In this document: one piece after another, positions 57,317-64,000 of the stretch
Position numbering within the stretch: position 1 is the first letter of the stretch
Layout of the letters: each line of letters opens with the position of its first letter
Assembly (NCBI RefSeq): GCF_023349185.1
Contig: NZ_JAKIKY010000012.1
Span: 1-64,000, forward strand
DNA length: 64,000 nucleotides
Direction: 5' to 3'
From: Shewanella aquimarina
GTDB lineage: Bacteria; Pseudomonadota; Gammaproteobacteria; Enterobacterales; Shewanellaceae
Notes under the pieces: model-generated
Told to the model about the DNA's origin: nothing
The model's input: the letters and a program-made list of their open reading frames with translations, nothing else
Database searches by the model: none
Program-made: the position numbers and the translations under genes

Positions 57317-57555
57317 TGGGCCACACAGTTAAGTCGATGAGGAGCAAGATGCAGCAAGCATTTGAACTACGCCAGGGGCGCTGGCAACTGACCCTAGCAG
57401 AGGAAGACTACGGCGCCTCGCGGCAACTGGCGGCCGGGTGCGACGGCTTCATCGCCGACGATGAAGATGAGCAGGTGGATGATATCGAGCGTTCCTGTGT
57501 CAATTGTGCCCGTCGTCGTTGGTTGATCGACGCCATCGAGTGTACCTTCTTGTAG
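57316..57555 (+). CDS. Small acidic Cys-containing protein of unknown function
   Basis: 79 residues, or 72 from the second ATG. The ATG overlaps the stop of the TiaS-like gene by one base (TAATG), so translation is coupled. It has an acidic stretch (ADDEDEQVDDIE) and three Cys near the end (CVNCARRRW ... C), which could bind a metal. I recognise no family. The tight coupling makes it part of the same system. Confidence 0.7.
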   Translation: MGHTVKSMRSKMQQAFELRQGRWQLTLAEEDYGASRQLAAGCDGFIADDEDEQVDDIERSCVNCARRRWLIDAIECTFL

Positions 57556-57681
57556 CAGTATATTAGTCTTTGCTTTACAAAAACTTGCCTCATTTTCTAG
57601 GGCCGGCAAATGGGGATAAATCGGCATTCAGCCTGAAACTATCCTCGCCGGCCTCTGGCGTTCTGCCGCGCCCAGGCATAC

Positions 57682-57687
57682 TATAAT
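57682..57687 (+). promoter_or_regulatory. TATAAT -10 element ahead of the HD-GYP gene
   Basis: A consensus TATAAT about 110 bases before the HD-GYP start. No good -35 was found. The region 57556-57774 otherwise holds a long-range GGCCGGC/GCCGGCC inverted repeat (57601-57653). Confidence 0.4.
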
Positions 57688-57795
57688 TTCCTCCTATCAC
57701 AGTGTTTTCACAGGCAATCGCACCGAAGCTAAGGGATTTAGACTAGGCTAAAAAGGAGCGGATGCGAAAACCGGGTGATTTTTTGGGAAAGCGGT

Positions 57796-58968
57796 ATGAC
57801 CGAAAGTGTGAACGAAAAAGCGGATGTCATGAAGGTGCCGGTGCCAAACCTGGCGCTGGGTATGTATGTTGCGGCTATCGATCATCAGGGAAGAGTCAAT
57901 GTCACCAATCCGGGACAGATTAAAGATCGACAAGCCATAGATAAGCTGGTGCGAAACGGTATCGAGTATGTCTGGGTCGACGTAGAAAGGTCGGCGCCAG
58001 AGTGTGGACTCAGGCCGAAACAAGAGCCAGAGAAGATAATACGTCTGACCCGGGATCAATCCCAGGAGAAGGCCAAACGCCTGATGAGCGAGGCGAAAGA
58101 TCTGGTGAAGAAGGTCTTGTCCGAGACCTTCGAGGGTAAGGCGGTCAAGGTAGAGCCATTCGAGGCGCTGGCGGACAAGATGCTCGAATCTGTCATGCTC
58201 GATGCCGACGCCTTCAAGTGTATCTCGGCCCTGCGCTCTAAAGATGCCTACCTGCTGGAACACTCCATCAATGTGGCCTTCCTGCTGGTGACCTTTGGTC
58301 GCTACCTCAAGCTCAAGCGTAGCGTGCTCAAACAGTTGGCTGTGGGCGGTATCTTGCACGATATCGGCAAGGTGCGCGTCAATAATCGCATACTGCACAA
58401 GCCGGGGCGGCTGACGCCGGAAGAGTTTGAGCATATGAAGCTGCATCAGGTCTATGCCCAGGAGATCCTAGCCGAGACTGAGGATCTGTCGCAGATCAGC
58501 CGCGACGTCTGCCTGATGCACCACGAGAAGCTCGATGGCAAGGGCTATCCCAATGGCCTAAAGGGAGAGGAGATCTCCCTCCATGGTCGCATGAGCTGTA
58601 TCGTGGATATCTTCGACGCCCTGACTGCGACCCGTTGCTACAAGGAGGCGATGAGCCCGGCCGCGGCCTTTAAGATCTTGCTCAGCCTGACCCCCTTCCA
58701 CTTGGACGAGAGGCTGGTGTATGAGTTTATCCGTTGTGTCGGTGTCTATCCGGTTGGCTCCCTGGTGCAGCTCTCCGATGGCAGGGTGGGAATCGTCTGG
58801 GAGGCGAAAGACAGAGACGCCCTACACCCGGTGATCAAGACCTTCTATTCGGTGAAGCACAAGCATTACACCGAGGTGGCTATGGTGGATCTGCTTAAAT
58901 CGGAGTTGCATATCGAGCGCGGCGTGTCGCCCAGCAGCCTGGATGTGGACCCTACGCCTTTCTACTGA
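57796..58968 (+). CDS. HD-GYP domain protein, c-di-GMP phosphodiesterase
   Basis: 390 residues from ATG 57796; GTG 57775 and ATG 57829 are alternatives. An N-terminal DUF3391-like domain (MKVPVPNLALGMYVAAIDHQ) precedes the HD-GYP domain (about 145-330) with ILHDIGKVRV, HHEKLDGKGYPNGL and the metal ligands His/Asp intact. It hydrolyses c-di-GMP to GMP or pGpG. A strong AAGGAG at 57753-57758 points to an out-of-frame ATG (57762) rather than to this start. Confidence 0.9.
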   Translation: MTESVNEKADVMKVPVPNLALGMYVAAIDHQGRVNVTNPGQIKDRQAIDKLVRNGIEYVWVDVERSAPECGLRPKQEPEKIIRLTRDQSQEKAKRLMSEAKDLVKKVLSETFEGKAVKVEPFEALADKMLESVMLDADAFKCISALRSKDAYLLEHSINVAFLLVTFGRYLKLKRSVLKQLAVGGILHDIGKVRVNNRILHKPGRLTPEEFEHMKLHQVYAQEILAETEDLSQISRDVCLMHHEKLDGKGYPNGLKGEEISLHGRMSCIVDIFDALTATRCYKEAMSPAAAFKILLSLTPFHLDERLVYEFIRCVGVYPVGSLVQLSDGRVGIVWEAKDRDALHPVIKTFYSVKHKHYTEVAMVDLLKSELHIERGVSPSSLDVDPTPFY

Positions 58969-59097
58969 TCTGGATCAGGCATCAAGGTTTCACAGGATTT
59001 GCGCGCTTGCTAGCAGAAGTCCCATGTCGTGCTGTATGGCGCGCCGTGGGCGGATACACTGGCGCCAATCTATTACTGAAATTGGCTTAAGTCATCG

Positions 59098-59829
59098 ATG
59101 AACAGAAGAGAATTTATCCTGGCGGGCGGCGCGCTTCTCGCCGCGGGTCTCTCCCCCAAGCTAATTGCCGCGAGTCCTACTCACAATTCTGTCAAAGACC
59201 AAGATCAAACCCAGGCACTTGATCAAACCCAAGCACCGCTCAAGGTGTTGGCTCTGGTGTTTGACGACTATGAAACCTTAGATCTGCATGGTCCCATCGA
59301 GATGCTGGGGCATCTGCCTAGCGTCGATATCACCCTGATCGGTCCTAAGTCTATCGTGCGCAGTTACCAGGGGCCGAGAGTGGTTGCCGATCGCCTGCTC
59401 GATGAGGTGGTCGCGTGCGATCTCCTGCTGGTCCCCGGTGGCATGGGCACGCGCAAGCTGGTGGACGACACCCGCCTGTTGGACTGGCTGAGGCGTCAGG
59501 CCAAGGTCTCCAATAAGGTATTTTCCGTCTGTACCGGCGCTGCGCTGCTGGCCAAGGCCGATCTGCTCGATGGCGTGAGCGCCACCACCAACAAGATGGC
59601 CTATGCCTGGGTGACAGGATTAAACGACAAGGTTATCTGGCAGCCCAGCGCCCGCTGGGTGGACGATGGCCGTTTCCTCACCTCATCCGGCGTGTCGGCG
59701 GGGATAGATGCAGCTCTCTTCTACATCGCCCAAACCTATGGCGAGGCTCAGGCGCGGAAGATAGAGACACTCACCGAATATCGATGGAACAGCGACGCCG
59801 ATAAGGATCCCTACGCCGTCATAAGTTAG
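59098..59829 (+). CDS. Tat-exported DJ-1/PfpI family protein
   Basis: 243 residues. The N-terminus NRREFILAGGALLAAGLSPKL has a twin-arginine signal (RREF). After a linker holding a direct repeat (DQTQAL DQTQAP) comes a DJ-1/PfpI domain: VLALVFDDYETLDLHGPIE, LLVPGGMGTRKL and nucleophile region VCTGAALLAKADLLDG (Cys). Sequence is near isonitrile-hydratase-type members. A periplasmic location is unusual for the family. The substrate is unknown. Confidence 0.82.
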   Translation: MNRREFILAGGALLAAGLSPKLIAASPTHNSVKDQDQTQALDQTQAPLKVLALVFDDYETLDLHGPIEMLGHLPSVDITLIGPKSIVRSYQGPRVVADRLLDEVVACDLLLVPGGMGTRKLVDDTRLLDWLRRQAKVSNKVFSVCTGAALLAKADLLDGVSATTNKMAYAWVTGLNDKVIWQPSARWVDDGRFLTSSGVSAGIDAALFYIAQTYGEAQARKIETLTEYRWNSDADKDPYAVIS

Positions 59830-59959
59830 TCGATTTAGTGCTTAGCCGATTCAGCTATTTGTTAGTAAAAACGGATATTTGCTGAGATTTCGGCGGCAAT
59901 AAATAATAGCCACTCACTCATTTCGCCAAACTCTTTCGTTAAACTTAAAGGAGGCAAAG

Positions 59960-60151
59960 ATGAAGAAGTGGCTAGTGCTTTTATGTTGCGCCTTCCTGTT
60001 GGCGTCCTGGCTCACCACAGGACTAACCCGCTCCCTGGTGGAGCTGGCGGCCTTTATCACCATAGTGACCCTGGTGTGGCGCTACAGCGTCTCAGCTAAA
60101 GTTGACGATGTAGAGCAGAGAACCCGCGCCGATAATCAGCCAGAGCAGTAA
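59960..60151 (+). CDS. Small membrane protein of unknown function
   Basis: 63 residues. AAAGGAGG lies seven bases before the ATG, an unusually strong site that supports a real gene. Two hydrophobic segments (about 4-20 and 27-42) and a charged C-terminus. Its 3' end overlaps the convergent YeiH gene by 60 bases. Confidence 0.68.
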   Translation: MKKWLVLLCCAFLLASWLTTGLTRSLVELAAFITIVTLVWRYSVSAKVDDVEQRTRADNQPEQ

Positions 60152-61048
60152 TCCCAGGGCCAGAGGCCGCATTCCTGCCTGGCGCATCTTGCCTATGGTG
60201 ATCCCCGCGCCAATCATAAACAGGCAGAGCACCAACACACGTTTAGACAGGGCAAAGATGCCGTCATACAGCGCCTGTCCCTGGGGCACCAAGTGCGCCA
60301 GCAATATCGCCAGACAGTAGAAGAGAATAAAGAAAGGCACGGCGACCTTGCGCCGATTGCCGCCAAACGCCATGGCACTCACCAGCGCCACGGGCACTAT
60401 CCACAGGGCCCGAGCCAGCTTGAGTGTGGTGGCGGTGCGCAGCGCCTCGTCACCATAGGCCGAGGCGGCGCCCACGACCGACGAGGTGTCGTGGATGGCG
60501 ATGGCGCTCCATACCCCAAAATGATACTGACTCAGCTGCAACAGATGCCCGAGGGCCGGAAACAGAAATAGGGCTATGGAGTTGAGCACGAACACGGTCG
60601 CCAACGCTATGGCCGTATCCTGGCTGTCTGCCTTGATGGCCGGGGCCACGGCGGCGATGGCACTGCCGCCACAGATGGCGGTGCCCGAGGCGATCATATG
60701 GCTCAGCTTGGCATCGACTCTGAGCAGCCTGCCCAAGGCCGTTCCCAGCAGCAGGGTGAAGACGATAGAGCCTAAGATAAGCCCGATATTTTGGCCGCTG
60801 GCGCTGATGGCGGCGTCGAGGTGAATGCCGAAACCGAGGCCGATAATGGCGTAGGCCAGTAGCTTCTTGGTCAGGGCGCCGATATCCAGATTGCGGGGCA
60901 CCAAACCCAGGCTGGCCAGGGTGAAGCCGATCACCAGGGCGATGGGGGAGGAGATCACAGGCGTCAGGCAGAGGGCGCCGGCGACAAAGAAGATCGCCTG
61001 AGCGGGGGGAAAGGGCCACTTTTGAAACAATGCTTTCATCGGTTCCAT
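60092..61048 (-). CDS. YeiH-family putative sulfate exporter
   Basis: About 318 residues from ATG 61048 (or ATG 61039); the frame is open to 61087. Around ten membrane segments; conserved GTAICGGSAIAAVAPAI, IAIHDTSSVVGAASAYG and ATTLKLARALWI identify the YeiH/UPF0324 family. Members have been linked to sulfate or sulfonate-derived sulfite handling, but transport is not established for this one. Confidence 0.87.
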   Translation of the reverse strand: MEPMKALFQKWPFPPAQAIFFVAGALCLTPVISSPIALVIGFTLASLGLVPRNLDIGALTKKLLAYAIIGLGFGIHLDAAISASGQNIGLILGSIVFTLLLGTALGRLLRVDAKLSHMIASGTAICGGSAIAAVAPAIKADSQDTAIALATVFVLNSIALFLFPALGHLLQLSQYHFGVWSAIAIHDTSSVVGAASAYGDEALRTATTLKLARALWIVPVALVSAMAFGGNRRKVAVPFFILFYCLAILLAHLVPQGQALYDGIFALSKRVLVLCLFMIGAGITIGKMRQAGMRPLALGLLLWLIIGAGSLLYIVNFS

Positions 61049-61065
61049 ATCTTGTTTAACCAGAT

Positions 61066-61085
61066 GGGCAGGTTTTATCCTGCCC
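61066..61085. repeat. Hairpin just upstream of the YeiH gene
   Basis: GGGCAGG and CCTGCCC pair with a six-base TTTTAT loop, 18 bases ahead of the start codon. It is either a leader hairpin or an operator. Confidence 0.45.
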
Positions 61086-61211
61086 ACTGTTTTCGAATGC
61101 CGGGTGTTTTACCACAGATTCGAGCCTATTAACCTTACCTATGTCAGGTTTCGCCGCGCCGTCTTGTGCTACGCCACATGCCTCGACTCAAAATCAATGC
61201 CAAGTCTCGGG

Positions 61212-62582
61212 CTAGCTCAGCAGGAGCAGGCTGCCCAGGCCGAGGAAGATGAAGAAGCCTACCACGTCTGTGACTGTGGTGAGGATCACCGAGCCCGCCA
61301 CCGCAGGGTCGATACGCATCTGCTTGAGCACAAAGGGAATAACCGTGCCCGATGAGGCCGCCGCCAGGCTGTTGAAGACGATCGCCACGAAGATGATGCC
61401 ACCCAGCGCCAGGGAGGAGAACCACCAACTGACCACCACACCTATGAGGGCGCCCAGTAGCACACCGTTGAAGGCGGCGATCTTCAGCTCCTTGTCCAGC
61501 AGCAGGGTGAGGTTGCTGCGCTTCAAGTGGTTTAGCGCAATACCCCGCAGGGCCACCGCCAGTGTCTGGCTGCCAGCGATGCCGCCCATGCTGGCGACCA
61601 CCGGCATCAGGATAGCCAGGGCCACCACCTGTTGCAGGGCGTCGCCAAACAGGCCGATAACCCAGGAGGCGAGAAAGGCGGTCAGCAGGTTGGTGGTCAG
61701 CCAGATGGCTCGCATGCGCGCCGCCACGCCAACCGGGGTGAAGAGGTCTTCCTCATCCTGTGGGGTTTCAGACACCAGCACCTCCAGGCTTCGCTCCTTG
61801 AGGCGGTGCATCAGGGTCGACAGGGCAATAGCGCCGATGATCTTGCCGCCTTTCTCCACCGGCACCCAGGCAAAGCCCGCCGCCGGATTAAACTGCTGTG
61901 CCGCCTGGGTGATATCCAGCTCGTCGCCTATGGCCTCGAGTTCGGTGAGACACTCAGACAAAGGCGTGGCGGGATCTTCGCGATAGAGCTGCTCAAGTGT
62001 GCAGCCGCCGTGAAACTGCCCCTCGGCATCGACGCCGTAGACGGCCACATATTCCCGCTGCTTCTGCTTGTTCAGGCGCTCCAGCACCCGACCGACCGTG
62101 GCGGTTGGGCGCGAGCGCAGAATATTGTTGTTTAGGTAACGGCCGACGGCCTCATCCTGGTAGCTCAGCGCCTGCTGCATCTGCTCCGTGGTGAGGGCTT
62201 CTTGCTGATCCAGATAGTCTTCGACTATGTCGCCGGGCAGAATCTCGGCGAAGGTGAGGATATCTATCTCTGAGATACGCCGTGCCAGCCCCTGAAGCTG
62301 CTCTGGGCTCAGCAGATCTAAGACGTGACGGGCGGTCTCATAGTGCAGCAGGTGCAATACCGCCCAGCCTCTGTCTATGGGGATCTTACGGCAGATAGGC
62401 GAACGATATTGGTCGCTGACCGATTCCAGCAGGTCGGCCAGATCGGCATCTGAATAGTCGCTGATAAAGCCCAGCGAGGGCAGTTCTTCGGCCTCGGGAT
62501 GACTGACAATGTCGATGACGCGGGCGAGTAGGTCGTCTCTGGCCGCTTGATCTGTTGGTGGTATGGGGTCTGGCATTGTCAT
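61212..62582 (-). CDS. mgtE: Magnesium transporter MgtE
   Basis: 456 residues. An N-terminal helical domain (about 20-140), two CBS domains (about 145-265) and five membrane helices (about 295-456) with the pore sequence MPVVASMGGIAGSQTLAVALRG and the Asp in TTVTDVVGFFIFLGLGSL. The cytoplasmic domains gate the channel by sensing Mg2+. Start ATG 62582 has AGGA eight bases upstream. Confidence 0.94.
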   Translation of the reverse strand: MTMPDPIPPTDQAARDDLLARVIDIVSHPEAEELPSLGFISDYSDADLADLLESVSDQYRSPICRKIPIDRGWAVLHLLHYETARHVLDLLSPEQLQGLARRISEIDILTFAEILPGDIVEDYLDQQEALTTEQMQQALSYQDEAVGRYLNNNILRSRPTATVGRVLERLNKQKQREYVAVYGVDAEGQFHGGCTLEQLYREDPATPLSECLTELEAIGDELDITQAAQQFNPAAGFAWVPVEKGGKIIGAIALSTLMHRLKERSLEVLVSETPQDEEDLFTPVGVAARMRAIWLTTNLLTAFLASWVIGLFGDALQQVVALAILMPVVASMGGIAGSQTLAVALRGIALNHLKRSNLTLLLDKELKIAAFNGVLLGALIGVVVSWWFSSLALGGIIFVAIVFNSLAAASSGTVIPFVLKQMRIDPAVAGSVILTTVTDVVGFFIFLGLGSLLLLS

Positions 62583-62711
62583 AGGGGATGTCCTTGGTTG
62601 AGCTTGGGGGACAGTGTAAGGGAAAGCCCTTAACTAAACCATTGAAAGCCTGCATTTTACATTGCCACTGGCTCCGCCTGTGCCTGCCTTAACAGGCACT
62701 GCAACAGACGG

Positions 62712-63137
62712 TTAGCCGTTGATGAGAAAACTCTCTGACGGGTCCACCAGAACGCGATCGCCCATCGCCTCTCTGCCTAGCAGCATCAGATAGGTCATGT
62801 CCTGGCGATTACTCAGGGTCAGCTCTATGGGCCACTCATGCTCTCCCAGCTTGAGTGTGGTCTCGATCACGCAGCGCTGCTCCACCTCGCCGTTGGATGA
62901 CTTGATGCGGCGGGAGTCGTGCACAGGGGCCTTACAGTGGACGATCTGCTCTAAGTCATATACATCCGGATGCAGGTCGAAGGCGACATAGGGGCGTCTT
63001 CCCACCTTGATCCGTTTGAGGTTATCCACATGCAGGGCCGAGGTCTTGGCGCCCGTGTCGATGCGCACATGCAGATCCTTGATGCCCAGATCCGGCAGAT
63101 CGCATGCCTCTAAGTTGCCTATGATGATCTTGTTCAT
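62712..63137 (-). CDS. rimB: Retropepsin-like protease RimB (ATP-dependent zinc protease family)
   Basis: 141 residues. The motif VRIDTGAKTSALHV (Asp27) is the retropepsin-like active-site loop, and the sequence ends MTYLMLLGREAMGDRVLVDP. The family is found next to rimK and aspartoacylase-like genes, in systems that trim glutamate tails added to ribosomal protein S6 by RimK. The neighbouring gene is such an aspartoacylase-like protein; rimK itself is not in the window. Confidence 0.85.
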   Translation of the reverse strand: MNKIIIGNLEACDLPDLGIKDLHVRIDTGAKTSALHVDNLKRIKVGRRPYVAFDLHPDVYDLEQIVHCKAPVHDSRRIKSSNGEVEQRCVIETTLKLGEHEWPIELTLSNRQDMTYLMLLGREAMGDRVLVDPSESFLING

Positions 63138-63178
63138 CGCTCTTTGTCCCTCAATCTCGCTTAATGCCTCTTCATGCC

Positions 63179-64000
63179 TTAGATGGTCTGGGTGGTCAGC
63201 GGCATTATCTGATCGTTCATTATCTCAATATGTTCGGCCACCTCGTCGGCGGCGCTGCCAAAGTAGGCCACGTGGAACATGGCATCACCCTCCAGTACCA
63301 GGGGGATATTCTGCTTGCCGATGACGATGCCCGCGCGGTTGGATACCACGCTCTGGATCAGCTCGCCCAGTGGGCTGTTGATCTCCGCCAGCACCTCGCC
63401 CTTCTCCACATAGCTGCCTAGCTTAACAAATTCGCACACGAAGCCGCTGGCCGAGGCGCGAGTCCAGTCGCTGCGGTTGGCGATGAAGGGGGCTATCTTC
63501 TTGCGCTGCTGACGCTTACGTATCAGCCCAAGTGACGATAGCACATTGCGAATACCCCGCTCACCGGTCTGAATCGACAGCTCGTCGAATCTGAGCGCCT
63601 GGCCTGCCTCATACAGTAGCACCCGGGTGCCCTTGTTAACCGCCGACTCCCGCAGCGAGCCATCACGCACGTTGGCGTTAAGCAGCACTGGTACACCGAA
63701 GGCCTGGGCCAAGGCCAGAGTCTGCTCGTCATCCAGATTGGCGCGGATCTGCGGCAGGTTCGACCTATGAATCGCCCCGGTGTGCAGGTCGATACCATAG
63801 TCGCAGTGCTGCACTATGCTGTCTAAGAAGGTATGCGCCACCCGCCCCGCCAGTGAGCCCTTGGGCGAACCGGGAAAACAGCGGTTAAGGTCGCGCCTGT
63901 CGGGCATATAACGGCTCTGGTTCAGCACCCCATACACATTGACCATAGGCACCAGGATCAGTGTGCCCTTGAGCAGCTTAAGCTTGCTTTGGATCAGGCG
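63179..64000 (-). CDS. Succinylglutamate desuccinylase/aspartoacylase family protein (5' end beyond window)
   Basis: The last 274 or so codons are present; the frame continues to the right edge (KGTLILVPMVNVYGV). Zinc carboxypeptidase-like features include RRDLNRCFPGSPKGS, the zinc-ligand region YGIDLHTGAIHRSNLPQI (His), and LLYEAGQALRFDE (catalytic Glu). The C-terminus carries a biotinyl-lipoyl-like hairpin. It lies 41 bases upstream of rimB on the same strand and is probably co-transcribed. Confidence 0.88.
   Translation of the reverse strand, partial: RLIQSKLKLLKGTLILVPMVNVYGVLNQSRYMPDRRDLNRCFPGSPKGSLAGRVAHTFLDSIVQHCDYGIDLHTGAIHRSNLPQIRANLDDEQTLALAQAFGVPVLLNANVRDGSLRESAVNKGTRVLLYEAGQALRFDELSIQTGERGIRNVLSSLGLIRKRQQRKKIAPFIANRSDWTRASASGFVCEFVKLGSYVEKGEVLAEINSPLGELIQSVVSNRAGIVIGKQNIPLVLEGDAMFHVAYFGSAADEVAEHIEIMNDQIMPLTTQTI

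Noticed and set aside
57762..57796. Programmed -1 frameshift at T TTT TTG ahead of the HD-GYP gene
   Set aside because: A -1 shift from the 57762 frame does not enter the HD-GYP frame; a +1 shift would be needed, for which the site is not suited.

Overview
The window is a chromosomal stretch of a gammaproteobacterium, almost certainly a Shewanella. The reasons are the gene order (kbl-tdh next to a waaA-coaD-mutM core lipopolysaccharide locus; polA, Spot 42 and engB next to cytochrome c4), the mix of menaquinone, c-type cytochrome and c-di-GMP genes, and a GC content in the low-to-mid fifties. The species cannot be fixed from sequence alone. I see no phage, insertion sequence or CRISPR array.

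1-13 kb: the tail of an rRNA operon (5S, tRNA-Asp), a GGDEF/EAL protein with a degenerate GGDEF site, a lysophospholipase-like hydrolase, a DUF885 lipoprotein, adenosine deaminase, hemN, a DUF2489 protein, yihI and a methyltransferase. A 0.7-kb stretch without genes then carries a GGA-rich CsrB/CsrC-family RNA, at the place csrC occupies in E. coli (between yihI and engB). Cytochrome c4 and engB follow. Between engB and polA lies Spot 42 RNA, plus a second, unrecognised structured RNA candidate ending in its own terminator.

13.5-38 kb: polA, elbB, glpG/glpE, the threonine-degradation pair kbl-tdh, a TetR regulator, then the core-oligosaccharide locus. This holds waaA, kdkA, scars of a deleted dTDP-rhamnose cluster, three GT9 proteins and several other glycosyltransferases. 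It also holds a CDP-glycerol-type pair (TagF-like transferase plus TagD cytidylyltransferase) that suggests glycerol-phosphate decoration. coaD, a Wzi-family outer-membrane protein and mutM close it.

38-51.5 kb: a tungstate/molybdenum-cofactor operon (tupABC-mobA-mobB/moeA-moaA), a sigma-54 response regulator with its histidine kinase, the RyhB small RNA behind a Fur box, a GNAT protein, yhhQ preceded by a good preQ1-I riboswitch candidate, a periplasmic binding protein and menF.

51.8-57.6 kb: the most unusual block. A TonB-dependent receptor with a roughly 60-residue Ser/Gly repeat is followed by an ECF-type transporter (fused double ATPase, T and S components), a bacterial homologue of the archaeal tRNA-Ile2 agmatinylcytidine synthetase, and a 79-residue Cys-containing protein. 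All are co-oriented with minimal spacing. The substrate and the purpose of the TiaS-like protein are unknown; this is the best candidate for an undescribed system.

57.7-64 kb: an HD-GYP c-di-GMP phosphodiesterase, a Tat-exported DJ-1/PfpI protein, a small membrane protein, a YeiH-type transporter, mgtE, a RimB-like protease and an aspartoacylase-family protein cut by the right edge.
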